A stretch of DNA of 64,000 nucleotides from Pseudopyrenochaeta lycopersici (Eukaryota; Ascomycota; Dothideomycetes; Pleosporales; Pseudopyrenochaetaceae): positions 62,001 to 126,000 of the forward strand of contig NHZP01000080.1 in the NCBI GenBank assembly GCA_003313425.1, written 5' to 3'. Under the pieces are notes generated by a model that saw only the letters and a program-made list of their open reading frames with translations, searched no databases and was not told the origin of the DNA. A program made the position numbers and the translations under genes. Below, piece after piece: positions 11,048-23,044 of the stretch (positions within the stretch are counted from its first letter, which is position 1; every line of letters begins with the position of its first letter).

Positions 11048-11680
11048 CTACTGCAGCCATGATGAGCGATTTGCTCTACGCATTTGCAACACACTTCTAA
11101 GAGCGGTAATTTCTTCTCGCAATGTTGCATTTTGGTCACTCTGCACGTTGTTCTGGCTTGTTAGCTCCTCAACCTTCGTACCCAGTATGGCATTCTGGAC
11201 TCGCAACGTTTCGTTCTGCTTTTCTAGCGCGGCCTGATTGGTTCTAATCTCCTCCATCTTCACTTCTTGCCTCATGATGGTGTCCCGGAGGCTCGCGATA
11301 AGCCAAGTCACCTCTTCCCATCTAGTGTGTGACGGCTCGGGTGACCTTCTCTGCCTCGCTCGCAGTCTTGTTACACGGTTTGTATTGGTCGCGGTCGCGT
11401 TCGTCGGTCGATCTTACTGGATTGGGCATGTGCTTGCGTTTGAGCTGGGAACGAGGGGGTCGGCTGTCGCTCCTCCCCAAGTTGTTCCATCAAAGAAGGT
11501 GACGGGTTGAGATCTGCGTTGTGGATGGGCTGATTGGCTATTGTCGGTGGTGTTGGTGTTGGTGCGGGGTTCATCGGTCGACGCGTCTCGACGCGTCGGC
11601 GTCTTGCAGGAAGACGTTGTATTCTGGCAGAGATGTCTGTCTTTCCATCCGGGTTTGTGTATCGCTATGCCTCCGATCAA
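11048..11680 (-). pseudogene. LTR-retrotransposon gag N-terminal relic
   Basis: A minus-strand frame encodes a polar Pro/Thr/Ser-rich stretch (11371-11574). After a frame change near 11370 it continues as RARQRRSPEPSHTRWEEV, then TWLIASLRDTIMRQEV and a heptad coiled coil of Glu/Gln/Asn/Leu to 11048. Fungal Ty3/gypsy gag proteins begin with this kind of basic Ser/Pro region followed by WLIASLRDTI-like coiled coil (family knowledge). The frame ends at 11048 with no capsid domain or zinc knuckle. No LTR was recognised beside it. Confidence 0.5.
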
Positions 11681-11958
11681 TCTTTTTAAGAGTTCTGTGT
11701 AAGAGTTTTTTTCCCGGCGCGTGCTACCTTAGCAAGCTTAATAACCTCCTAAATACCAAGACTTAGCACGTGCTACTTGACTATCTATTGCTAGTGGGGT
11801 TAGTAAACGGCCCTACCTGATCGCGATCGTGCGATCGTGAAAGTTGTGTTAATCTAGTACTACAAGCCACATATCTTACGTATATAAGTAGCATCGCCTG
11901 CATATCTTCAATTCGGACCTTACTTACTCCCAGGCTACTTTGTAAAAGACAAGAAACC

Positions 11959-13316
11959 ATGGAGTCTTTTGAACAGAATGCTACCGTTTTCTTTCAAGGC
12001 CCTGTGCCTGTACCGAACAATGTAACGGTTGGCGCCATTAATAAAGACGGTAGGTAATAATACGTCCTTTAAAGTACCTTCCTCATTCTGGATAATAAAA
12101 ACTAAATTTATTCTCTGGCAGGCAGTTTTCACTACATGAAATCGTTTCATGGCACATCTAGTGAAGACGGAACATCGGAGCCTGTGTATTGGATTGCTTC
12201 AATGACGAAATTTCTCACTAGTGTCGCAGTTCTTCAATGTGTCGAGCGCGGTCTCCTTCAACTGGATGAAGATGTCTCTAAAATTCTACCGGAGTTTAAG
12301 GATCCAGGCATCCTGGTTTCTTATGATGTAGAACGAAATCCTGAGTATCGCCCTGCCTCACGCCCAGTCACGCTTAGGTACGAATTTCTGGTTTTATTTT
12401 ATACGTAGTCACACAATATACGAGTCGAGTATAGGCTGACGTAAACTGGCTAGTTTGTAGACACTTTTTGACACACACGAGCGGCACGGCATACTTTAAT
12501 CCGAAGCTCTATGGGCTACCGAAGATGAGGGCGACTGAAGGGCAAGCAACCCTCCATGGTCATGTGGTACAGTTTGTCCCAATGTACAGAAGAATGGCTG
12601 AGAGATACTGATCTCTTTTTTTGTTAGCTTGATTGTTTCATCACGGACCTTGTTCGTCAGCCTGGATATAAGTTCGAATACTCGCCCGCAATTGACTTTG
12701 CCGGCAAGATGGTATATATCACCTAAAATTCGGCACATGGTTCAGTGTATACTAACCTGTATTAAATCTGCATTAGGTCGAAAAAGTAAACCCCGGTCAC
12801 ACACTTGGATCGTATTTCCAGCGCTACCTTTTCGAGCCGCTTGGAATCAAAGAGGCCACCTTCCATCTCGAGCAACGAGAGTCTTTTCGTTCACGCATGC
12901 CCTTGACGTTCAAGCGGAATTCTGACGGATCCCTTGAGCAAACCTCGACCAACTTCGTTATTTCCGACCCGATTCCCGACGACTTTGGCGGTGGCGGCCT
13001 ATACACGACATGTTCTGAGCTACTGAAGCTGTACAGTGTAATCTTGCGCGAAGATGAACGTATCCTTAAGAAAGAGACAATCCGCTAAATCACCCCACAG
13101 TTAGAAGGAAATGACAACGGAGGAGTGCCGAAGGGACTAGACAAACACTATAATATTGACCATTATTACCAACGCGCTATCATGAATACTATCCCACGCG
13201 GAACTCCGGTCAACTTTGGTCTTGGCAGTCTAGTTCCAATGGCAGATGTGGAGGGAAGGAGAAGTAAGGAGAGCATAACATAGTCCGGGTTTACAAACTG
13301 TTACTAGGTAAGTGTC
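11959..13316 (+). pseudogene. Beta-lactamase/LovD-type transesterase pseudogene
   Basis: The gene starts at ATG 11959 and has a clear first intron at 12050-12121. The family's Ser-x-x-Lys motif is present in WIASMTKFLTS. LRHFLTHTSGTAYFNP follows a second intron, then the YSPAIDFAGKM segment with the catalytic Tyr, and after another intron EKVNPGHTLGSYFQRYLFEP. Breaks: a frame loss after RRMAERY near 12611, TAA at about 13086-13088 inside ETIR-ITPQLEG, and TAG where relatives have Trp after GSIT (near 13280) and after TNCY (near 13310). Homology stops at about 13316, where LINE sequence begins. The enzyme family hydrolyses or transfers acyl esters; this copy cannot be made whole. Confidence 0.75.
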
Positions 13317-13336
13317 TTTAGTTTATTGAATTTTAT

Positions 13337-13785
13337 TAACATGGGTGAACAAGGCGCTCGAAGCGCACTGCGCGCGAGCTCGGCCGTCTCGGTACATGAA
13401 GCGATGGTGGAATGATGACTTCACGGCGCTGCGGAAGTCGTACACGTACTGGAGGAACCGGGCGTGTGCGATGCGGCGGCAGGGACGGGTGGACGAAAAA
13501 CTGCGGTGCACGGCAATGCAGGCGAAGAGGCTCTTCCACCGGACGATTCGGCGGCACCGGAAGCAACACTGGGAGGACTTCCTTGACAACAGCGACAACA
13601 TATGGAAGGCGGCCAAGTATCTCGACACGAAGGCGACAGCCTCGTTCGCGCGAGTGCCTCCTATTAAGAAGGCGGGAACGGAAGACGAATTTGTCACGGA
13701 GAATCTATCAGCCAAGACACAGCAAGCATTGAAGAAGACAACGAGCGACAATGGCTACGACCTCCGCCAGCGCGCTGCCGATTAA
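13337..13785 (+). mobile_element. Tad/I-type LINE ORF2 fragment (copy 1)
   Basis: The translation WVNKALEAHCARARPSRYMK, then RWWNDDFTALRKSYTYWRNR and KQHWEDFLDNSDNIWKAAKY is the region between endonuclease and reverse transcriptase of fungal non-LTR elements. It starts directly after the transesterase pseudogene and stays open to 13785, with neither endonuclease nor polymerase motifs. A second, more diverged copy lies inverted at 28455-28958. Confidence 0.75.
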
Positions 13786-14585
13786 GAGGCGCACGACGCC
13801 GGAATTTCCCTGCGGATGGGGGACCTTAGAATACAACCTGGCTCACTATTAACTTCCAATCACATACAGCATACAGTAGCGTATCACTTTTTATTTCTTT
13901 CCTATGTTGAGCATGGTGTTAGATATGCGATCAGCAGGTCTCATAGTTGGCTTCTGAATTGGAGCAGGTGTGTTGATAACAGAATGTACATAGCTGGCGC
14001 ATCGTAACGGCCCATACCCATAGGGTGCATGGCCATAATAGAACACACACACACACACGGTAGCATCGCAGGAACTCTCACTAGCTTGCAAAGCATATAA
14101 ACGGTACTTGAAGATACTTGAAGGGTACTTTAGGAAAGTGGTAGCCTAGAGTTAATCACAGAACTACCAACCTTGTATATCTGGACTTAGCCCCGACCTT
14201 AACTTGTACGTATCTGCGCAGGAAGATACATTAAGGAATTGAGCATACTGAAACGGCGATGCCACAGGCCGTGCAATCTAACGCAGAGGATGCATGGACC
14301 ACAGTTCAAGATATGGTATGATACGCAGTGAGACTCTGCAATTTCGATCATGAACATTCACTTAGAAGTGATGATTGTGGCGCAAACTTTCTGCGCGAAT
14401 AGACCTTGTCGTATGATTGTATGTGGCCAGTGCCGGATTGCAAGTTGTTCTGTGGACGACTTTTGCTTTCACCTACTCTAGGCAGGCAATTTTATCTCAG
14501 CGATCCATTGCATTAAACTTATTATGCCCATTAACGCCACGAATCCGACCAGGAAGGTCAATACTCTATGACGTGCAGATATAGT
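13786..14585. other. Non-coding spacer
   Basis: No supported gene. A short (CA)n run lies near 14042-14056. The rest shows no repeats or motifs I can name. Confidence 0.4.
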
Positions 14586-15784
14586 TCAATCGAAAGTGTA
14601 ATGGACCACACCAGGGAAGTGTTTACGAAGAAAAGCCCTTCCAACTGGTAAACAGGCGCAAACAATAGCGATATGCATCTCTACCATCCTAAAGTTGGAT
14701 TAGATATATCTGTTGGATTCGAAGGTATTATATACTAACCACCATATTCCATTGTGCACATATTCCCACGTAATATCTGGATTAGGAGCCATATCCACTG
14801 TTGTCTTCAATCTAATAATGCTGATAATTAGGACTCTGTCCCCAGATTAGCGCATTCTACTTCCAGTCATACTATAGTGGGGGCATACAATCCTCCCGTC
14901 ATAACTATTAATACTAGCCCTATCCTTTCCCATTTGGGAAGCTGGACCTTTCGTAGCATAAAGATAGGTAGAAGAAGAAGAATAGTGTCTGTAGCTGTAT
15001 TCATTACGCCAGAAAATATATTAATTTTTGACCATTCGATGCATGAACCGCGGGAGATGTTTAGATCCCAGAATTTTTTAAGTGGCTGGCAAGCAAATAG
15101 CCAGTGAAATGACCCTATAAGACTATATAATGCTACTACAGTAATAGTAGCATAGATAGTTTTTTTAGGTTTTTGCGGCAAGGACCGTAGGAAGAGGACT
15201 AAGATTGACACTTTACTAAACATGATTGAAAGGCCGTAGAATGTTACGCATATTGCGGCAAACTAAATTCTGTGATTAGCTGATTTATCCTTGCGGGGTT
15301 ATAAGTAGACTCTGTTTTTACTTTAAGGAAATTGTTATTAAAGGTGGAAAAAGGGACATCCCATAAATGGTGCCCTAATCCGTATCGAATAACTAGACCT
15401 AATAAGCTAAACATAGGATGCAATAAGCGCAGGATAGACTTACGTAAAGAGTCGATACTAGATGATGCGCATGCTAGAAGCTTAAAGGAATAAAGGTTAG
15501 GTAGGCGCATATACAAAGCGATTGGGAACTAACCCATGCGAGAGCGGTCATATCTAAAATATGAGTTTATACTTATTCATGCTCATATCTAGAGACTCAC
15601 AATCGTCAACTCCTACTGAACGTATAATAAAGCCTGTTGTATAAAGCCGCAGTGCCACAAATAATACTGAGATAATAGGCAAGATGATATTCACAATCAA
15701 TATAACGTGTTGAAGAGATGGTGGGTTAATGAAATTTGGCGTGATTCCTGGAGGTGGAGGAATTGCTCCAACAATTGAAGGCAT
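14586..15784 (-). CDS. Rhodopsin-domain (PTH11-related) integral membrane protein, 291 aa
   Basis: A seven-exon model keeps frame throughout: 15784-15601, 15553-15534, 15480-15444, 15398-15322, 15262-14889, 14820-14740 and 14688-14586. It starts MPSIVGAIPPPPG and carries the family's landmarks. TM1 ends in FVALRLYTTGFI; then come VGVDDYMTALAW, RYGLGHHLWDVP, FYGLSIMFSKVSILVLFLR, SFHWLFACQPLKKFWD, NTATDTILLLLPIFMLRKVQ, ITWEYVHNGIWW and HIAIVCACLPVGRAF. About seven hydrophobic segments are visible. The protein ends soon after the last one (HYTFD), so the usual long cytosolic tail is missing. The gene sits in AT-rich sequence, which can be mistaken for decay, yet all junctions work. It probably acts as a plasma-membrane sensor; the ligand is unknown. 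Confidence 0.78.
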
Positions 15785-16712
15785 TGCCCCGCGAATAATG
15801 TAAAAGACGTGTTTAGTAGTTTAAAAAGACTAGGAATATATTGTGATAGTGTATGTAGAGTAGCAGAGCCGTTCTGTGATTGTTTGTCGGCGTGCAAGAG
15901 CATGCAGGGGCCTGAGGAACCCTTTACCCTTAAGGGTCTTTTGGGATATCGAACTATGCAATTACCTGGCGCTAGAGCTATTCTGTGGGTTACGGTTATG
16001 CTTCCGATTCCGCGAAGAAAGTTCTGTGGCGCCTAGGGAATTCTAATAGACGGATGCTATGCTAAACAGATTTCTCGTCCCTTACTTCAGTTTTTCTAGC
16101 CTGCACTTAGTAAATCATGGACTTAAATGGCGTCCAATAGATATTTCCGTCTCAACTAGAGGTAGCAGATTTATGAGCCTGCCGAAACCGAAACTGCGCT
16201 GCGCTCACTCGTTAAATTTTTGATTTCAAGATGCGAGTCTGACGCTTTAGGGCTTCGGGATCCTCACAACAGCCCACCCCACATGTCAAGCATTTCTTCC
16301 TACTTTAGTGGCGTTTGTGAGTTGCCTTGGTTGCAATACTTAGCGCGCACAACTGACCTGAGCTGAGGTATTATAATATTTAGGCGCTGCATCCCTGGAA
16401 TCCATCGCAAGCATTATACATATGTACGACGTAGTCTAGCATGTGGATTATGAGTTGCGGGGTCGATCCTGGGGTGGAAGACTCCGCGCCCGCTTCCCCG
16501 ATTAAAGCGAGTCGCTGTAGCCCGCCTGGCTCGTGCGACAAATTTCGAGTTGCTACCCCTGCATCGTGTTACATAGCGCTATTTATTGTGATCTTGTGTA
16601 TGGTCAGTGAAGAAAATATCTCGTTGTCAACTTCCGGGGCCAACACGCAGGCGTACCTGCACGTCCAGATTATCAGCTCAAGTTAAAGAACCCTACCTAG
16701 GAAGAGGAGGAG
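15785..16712. other. Non-coding spacer
   Basis: No supported gene or repeat. Short open frames at 15809-16036 and 16441-16686 carry no recognisable family. Confidence 0.35.
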
Positions 16713-16898
16713 GTGATAGTTAAGTATACCCTTGATCTAGATTCACGTGGATTTGCTTCTACTCTGCCTGCTGTAAATGAGATGGCTGATAGACTGGTCT
16801 CTCAGCGCGACGGCGGTTACCTTGGCGCTCTCCGTGTACAGATCATCCGGCATCTCTCTCTTGACCGGCCCGCTGATTATCTCTTGCCTGCTGCTTAG
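16713..16898 (+). pseudogene. Possible Fot1/pogo transposase N-terminal scrap
   Basis: A 60-aa frame begins KYTLDLDSRGFASTLPAVNE and MADRL, which matches the second helix-turn-helix of fungal pogo/Fot1 transposases (LDLDxRGFPP...VxxMAxxLL). Compare the fuller relic at 39102-40344, which has ILDLAARGYPPRK in the same position. Homology fades within 30 residues and the sequence becomes GC-rich. Confidence 0.4.
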
Positions 16899-18887
16899 GT
16901 CCCCGAGATTCTCCTTCGTCCGTCGCGCACACCGGTCAGGCATGTGCGCCGGCAGCACCACCACTCTCCTACCGCCGCGTGCGCCACCACCGCCTTGATG
17001 TCTACCGAGTTCACCACGTGCTGCGTGACCGCCACTGTCTCACCTCCAAGGGTGAGGCCAAAGCAAGTCAGCCGCTCTCCTGCTTGTGGTGGCGACCTAC
17101 AGTGCCAAGCAGTTTGATTACCGTTAAATATTACTTGTAAGCATGCTCACATAGTGCGACATATGCTGCGCTGCATTGCTCCATCTGTCGTCTATTTAGT
17201 CTTGGGCTCGTGGTAGCAAGGGGGGTCGAGCGTGTAATGTGCTTGTGTCCTCAGCTCCAGCCGAGAAAGGGATTGCTGTCAAACTAGATTCGCCCTTCCT
17301 AATAGATGGAGGTCTCCCCCGCTCCTATCACATTGCGCCACAGATTGCTTATCCGCGGCGTCGGGTATCTTTCCTAGCTGCACATCATCTGTGGTCCTTG
17401 CTGCCGGGCCCATGCATCCTTCTCAGTTCACCATGTTCGTTATGCACAAAATAGCATACAGTACGGAGATGTGTAGCAGAAATCATTGGCGCGGTCGTAA
17501 CTTCTTGGCATCCATCGGCAGGCTAGACAGCGCATTGCTTGTGCCTGAAGGTTGTGAGCGGGCGCCTGCGACTGGGCCGGGAGCAGGCAGCAAGTGCGCC
17601 GGCTGACTCGCAACATGGCTATTGTTTAAGGTAGCGGCACCCAGTCTTGCGATGAAAGTGTCATGATAGGAGATGCGGAGGCAGGAAGGTAGTGCTTGGA
17701 TGCCGTACGGGTCGATGCTGTTCATATTACTCATATTGCTTTCATGGGGTTGCAGCACCAGGAAAGTTGTCCTAGCACGCATAAGAGCTAATTTCACAGT
17801 GCTTTGCACCGACTGCGCTTGGAGTCGCAAGGGGGCGGTAGGAGGTGTGCTCTGACCGTCAGAGACCGTTATCGCTTGCATCCCTAGGACGAATCCGAGC
17901 ACGTGCCATCAAATTTTGTGCCTGTTTGGTTCGAGTCGTTTAGACATCCATTCACGCCACTGTTTCACCTATTTCGCAATCCAGAAAAAAAAACTAATAT
18001 AGGCCCCAAAAGTACTCGGGCATAACCAGTCGGCTCTGAAACCGAATCTAATGCAACAATTTTTAATTTAAGTTCGAGCCCTTTACATAATGTTCAGATT
18101 CTCTTATGCGTAAAATTGGGGGCAGAACACTAACTTACCCAAGCAGGTTAAAAAAAATACACTCTCGAGGCCTCTCAAGTTCGGATCAGGCATTAAGAAG
18201 GTGAGATAATTGTTTTTTCCTGCCTAGATAGGTTACCACGCCCCCTTCAGTCCAGCGCGACGCTAACAATATTTCTGCTGGATATCGGAACGCTCCGCCG
18301 CTTCCCACCATCTCCCACAATTCAATTTTTATGACTTCCATTTCGCTGCAGCGACTAGTTCCAACCACACCCTTTCTTCCAGAACCCCAATTATGATGTT
18401 AGCTCGGCGTTCCTGATCAAAAAGCCCGATCGCCAGGCGATTTTGACGACTTATTCCCCTCAAAGAAGCTAATCTACCTGCACGACGCCGGCAATATTTC
18501 ATGCCAATGACGTCTTGGCCACCTACTTTGGCCAGCCACCCGCTTTGACCACCCGTTTTTAAAAACCACCAAAATACCAGTAAGTAAACATCCTCGGACA
18601 CGACTGAATTAGAGGCGGGCAGGTTTTGTTATTTTGGCTTACATTAATGCAACCCTTGCGATCTGATCAGCTGTATTATGCGCACGGTGTCCAGCGGCGA
18701 TTCAGGCGATGCATGGGATAAAGGTGGGGATAGAAGTAAGCTGAAAACCACGGGACTCTTAAGAATAAGATTTATATGATCGCATGCTATAAATTCCAAA
18801 TTGCCGCTAGACTTTCTCGTCTTAATGAACCTATGAAAATAAAAGACTGTTAAATTACTACTCCGAATCTTTACTGCCTCGAATAGC
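16899..18887. other. Non-coding spacer, about 2 kb
   Basis: No supported gene. Several short frames on both strands (for example 17483-17902 minus and 18329-18601 minus) have no family features or splice context. I see no repeats or element ends. Confidence 0.35.
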
Positions 18888-20066
18888 ATGGAAGGGAGTC
18901 AGCAACCGCCCGTAGGCGGGGATACCAGCAACGCTACACCAGGGATTGTGGGTTGTTCATGCTTTTTCTTCATTGCACTGATTATTTATGGAGTGCGCAT
19001 GTACACTCGAATTCGACCCACCTTCAAGCTGGCTGCTCCTGATTACTTTGTCTCGGCAGCTCTTGTAAGTGCCTGTAGTAGACGTCTGCGCGCGCTATCG
19101 CTGATTGTTCATGACAGCTATGCGAACTGGCCGTATTGGTCAATTTATTTACAGCTATATCTCTTGGTTTCGGACATTATGAGTACTATCTGTCACCAAG
19201 TACTATGATCAAGATTTTAAAACATCTCTTCGCTTTGGGGTTTGCGGGATTTTGGGCGGCTTCCCTCGCGAGGGTATCTATAGGAAGCATGCTTCTTCGC
19301 TTTGAAATATCCAACACCTGGCGAGTGGTGCTTAAGACCTTAATCTTTATCCAGTTGTGCCTGCCAGTTGTTCTGGCCGTCTTTGCTCTTCTTCAGTGCC
19401 GCCCAATCCGCGCCATGTGGGAGCATGTGCCTGACGCAGTTTGCTGGTCGCCCCGAAAGACGCAAAGCTACGGCTACATATATTCAGGTTAGTTTGCAAT
19501 TGATATTCTATCCTAGTGGATGCTAACTTACAAAAGCGATTGGCATGTTAAGCGACCTTGTGTTCGCTGCTATGCCTCTGTATTTTATCTGGTCGCTGCA
19601 CCGGCCTGTTATGGAGCGGATACTCATCAGCATCCTCATGACACTCGGAACGCTTGCGGCTATGGCCGAAGCATGGATAATATACTATACACACGTTTGG
19701 AACCCTCGAAAAAACTCCATTCGTGATTGGATGCCACTGTTTTGGTGGTATAGAGTCGAAGAGATAGGCCTCATTACTGCAGCTTGTACGCCTTTTCTTA
19801 AGCCGCTTGTCGAGCGCATACTCGGTCGATTCGGCGCGTCGCGGTTCCGTTTTAGGACCATGCAATTAAACACAATTCGGTCTGTTCAAGGGGCTGCACC
19901 AGAGGGCTTTGCGCAGATGGGTTCTTTAAAGCAATCGACAAATGGAGACCAGAACTTGATAGAACAAAATCCTGGCCAGCCAACCGACAGAGCATCTTCT
20001 GAGAGGTTCGATCGCGCCAGCGATGAAATGAAGCTTCAAAGGGAACAGGATTGTGTGGAAGTTTAA
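18888..20066 (+). CDS. Rhodopsin-domain (PTH11-related) integral membrane protein, 358 aa
   Basis: Exons are 18888-19064, 19118-19487 and 19537-20066; both introns (53 and 49 nt) have GTAAGT/GTTAGT donors and keep frame. The protein starts MEGSQQPPVGGDTSN, a short extracellular tail with an Asn-x-Thr site. It has family landmarks IYGVRMYTRIRPTFKLAAPD, SLGFGHYEYYLS, LARVSIGSMLLRF, FALLQCRPIRAMW and SDLVFAAMPLYFIW, then a polar C-terminal tail of about 70 residues. Seven membrane segments are apparent. It lies 3.1 kb from the receptor at 14586-15784 in the opposite orientation and is clearly diverged from it. No lesions. Expected role: surface sensing at the plasma membrane. Confidence 0.85.
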
Positions 20067-21479
20067 TCATATGGTTCTATATATTGTTAGGTAGGAGGGG
20101 TGGTATGAGGACTTAGGGGTGGGCTTAGATTACTAAGTATTTTCCAATTAGTTTGTAATTGGGTGTACGCCCATGACACCTTGCATAGTCACGTGGAATA
20201 ATCCATTGACTAATCAGTCCTCTCCTACATGTATATTAGCCTTGCTCTAGGACATAATACAATACACATAGTCTTTTGTCACATTCACTACTACCTGCAG
20301 TTATGAGCCCGGACTATTCCATATTTATACTTTGACTGTCCACCTATCTACTAACGTACCAATCGAACGTTGCCGTCATCAATATGTCGAACAATGCCAT
20401 TCATTCCGTACATTAAAGAGGAGAAAGCTGTCGAAAGCCCCCTTTCCTGTAGACAATGTCACATCGCCAGACCCAAGCTCTGCGTTGACGTAGAAGACGT
20501 AAGATTAAGATTCTTTACCAAGGTGTCTTCATGCTGTGGCCGCAACTGCCCCCTTGTAGTAGCACAATATGGTCGTCCACAGTGCTGAAAAGACCAAACC
20601 CAGACCACAGGCAAGTAGAGGTTTCGTCGCATCGATGGCACCGCCCGCATAAATCATAGTGATAGCTGCTGTAAGTTCCATTCTCCTGCTGACTGAATCT
20701 AGAGTACCCGACATCAAATATCGGTGACGCGACTCTTGTCTATATCCTTACAGTAATTGCATCATTTCAGTTCAACCCACCTTCGGATGCACAGCACATT
20801 GAGGTGAGCCATCACCTTCCTTATCGCTAACAGTTAAGAGCCCTGTCGACAACCGATATCCGATCTAGCCGTCGACCGAGGCTTGTACACATTGACTTTC
20901 CTAAGCAAGGGCCATTCTGCACTCTGCATGGGAAAATTGCGCCAGTCGACGAAGAACTATTTGCGAAGGCCCTAAAGTCTAAGTTGTAGACGTTAGCACA
21001 AGAGCTCGAAGCCATTGGTGAGACAGGAAGGATATCTCTCGCTGGTACAAAGCTGCAATTGGAAGAAGACTACATACTGTTTAAGGTCTCCCATAGCCGC
21101 CTCAAGCTCAGCGAACGTTTTTCTTCTTGCATGCGCTGGGTGCCGAGTATGAAGGCTTTCGCGATCATATATTTAGACAAGTGGATCTCGTCAACGATAG
21201 GGATTCGGAGGGGAATATAGTTAAAGCGGCACCAACCGTCGATTACAATGAAAATAAAGCAATCGAGGAAGAGCATAGAAGAGGGCAGCTAGGAGAACGA
21301 TCGAGCATGGGGCAAGCACAGCTTACTCGTAGGCCACGCGGCGCAACACGTTAAGAAGCACATGAGCAAGAAACTAAAATTTTCTCAACAATCAAGCTGA
21401 GTTCTGGGCAGCTTGTAGTACCCTCAGCTTCCCGTTCAGACGCATCGCGACCCAGCCCTAATAGAAAGTGCGAAATACT
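20067..21479. other. Degenerate sequence upstream of the RING/IBR pseudogene
   Basis: No intact gene. Short stretches on + between about 20840 and 21350 look protein-like (for example FPKQGPFCTLHGKIAPVDEE near 20890) and may be the decayed 5' half of the pseudogene at 21480-22560, but frames change too often to join them. Confidence 0.4.
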
Positions 21480-22560
21480 AATCACCATTAACCTATAAGG
21501 AAAGCTACCTCGCGCCACGCAGTAACAATCCAGCACCTACGCTAGAGTGCACTAAGTGCCTGAGCAAAGTCATTTGGCCTCGTGAATGGCAAGTCATGGC
21601 GTTAGCACCATTCTGCTGCACTGCCTGAGTCAATGAAAAGAAGACTATTGTTGCTGTCGACACAAACGCACAAGAAATATGTAAGGAGAATGGTCAGACT
21701 TGGCTTCTTCGTAATGACAACGGAGTCCTCAAGGAGTCACTGAAGGGTAGCCTTTTCCACGCCATCTCAACTGTTGGGCCTGACGCTTTCTTGATGAACG
21801 TAGAGATTCTTCCCACTCTCGAGCCAGAGGCGGTACTCACGATCCACGAAAAGCGCATTCGCAATCAGGCAGCTGTAATTGCAGATCTCCAGTCATGGAC
21901 CGGGCGTCGCACAGCCGAAAAGACACTTTGCAGTCTCTGCTTCAGCACGTTCTCTAAATCTCGCGTCCAGCCCGCTTGCCGCCGTCGTGGCTGTCACCAG
22001 CAAATCTGCGGGGATTGCCTCAGTGGCTGGTATGGTATCAACACCGCGGGAAGCATCATCAAAACTGCGGCACTATTTTGTCCATTCTGCCGCCGACCTC
22101 CGGCCGCGCGGACATTGGCGACATATGGTATGGGCATTCATGCTGTTGGCGACTTGAGATTAGCAATAGAGGAACGGGGGCAGCGGATTCACGCGTGGTG
22201 TTACGACTGCGGGAGGGCAAGGCGGTAGATGGAGCGCGAATGCGCTCGCCGCGCTCCCGAGGCCATTGAACGATGGAACTGCGAAGAGTGCATTCTGTCT
22301 GCTTCCGAACGCGCTCGGGTCGCAGAAGAGAAAGCACGTCAAGCCCTCGCCCGTCTGGACGCTCGCGAACAGCTTGAAGTACATGGATGCGATAATATGA
22401 CGTGCTCGATGCCCAGATGAGGGGCCCATTGGTGCTGGAGTTGTGGGAAAGGGTTCGATTCTTGGAGTGTATATAGGCATATGAGCCAGGAGCATGGGGG
22501 CATGTAGACCGGAGGGGCAGGGTTGGGGTATGGGAGCGACTATGAGGACGAGTCTGACTA
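21480..22560 (+). pseudogene. RING/IBR (RBR-like) ubiquitin-ligase pseudogene
   Basis: A single + frame runs for about 350 codons through stops at 21626-21628 (TGA), 22226-22228 (TAG), a TGA near 22418 and a TAG near 22504. It contains a RING-type cysteine array (CSLCFSTFSKSRVQPACRRR, GCHQQICGDCLSGW, ALFCPFCRRP). Then comes WCYDCGRARR, the coiled ECILSASERARVAEEKARQ, and the RING2-like CGAHWCWSCG equivalent (here GAHWCWSCGKGFDS), and a charged tail. RBR E3 ligases pass ubiquitin through a RING2 cysteine. The stops replace expected Arg or other codons and no frameshift is needed, so the decay is by point mutation. Confidence 0.72.
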
Positions 22561-22639
22561 GCTGAACGCATGGGGTTTGGCTTTTCGGGGTTGGGACGCG
22601 TTTGATTCTCCCACCGCAACAATTTCTTTCAATACATGA

Positions 22640-23044
22640 CGGATGGATGTGGCATACATTCTTTGACAGACTATCGAACAGACCAATATTTTATTCCAAC
22701 GCATCGATTTGAGCCTGTCCTTTATGAAGTTTTGTTTGAGAGCTCGAGGTCTCAAGGTGTGCGGCTGGGAACTCAGCTGCCAACACCCGGTGGGCACCTG
22801 AACACACCTCAGCCTCGCTGCAGTTCCTCGACCATGCTTTCGACACAACACTCTTCCTGATCTCTGTAGACGTTGCCCAAGTTGTTGACCGTGTCAAGCA
22901 TCGACGTGTGATCGCGCCCAAGTGCCTTCTCGAATCCCTCCAGTGCCCGCCGGTACATCCTCTTTTGCCTCATCTAGCTTGCCCTGATTGGCGTAGAGGC
23001 TGCCCAAGTTGCTGGCCATGTCAAGCATCGACGTGTCATCGCGC
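22640..23044 (-). pseudogene. TPR (kinesin-light-chain-like) repeat relic of a fungal STAND gene
   Basis: Reading leftwards, LGRDDTSMLDMASNLGSLYA and NQGKLDEA give one 42-residue TPR. After a one-base shift a second repeat follows, RALEGFEKALGRDHTSMLDT and VNNLGNVYRDQ. Such tandem TPRs occur at the C-terminus of fungal NB-ARC/Pfs-type receptors (family knowledge). The frame then fails. It abuts the thioesterase stop codon with no intergenic gap. Confidence 0.65.

Noticed and set aside
14586..15784. Calling the receptor at this locus a pseudogene
   Set aside because: It looked broken in the plain reading frames, but six short introns with good splice signals join all conserved blocks in frame with no stop.
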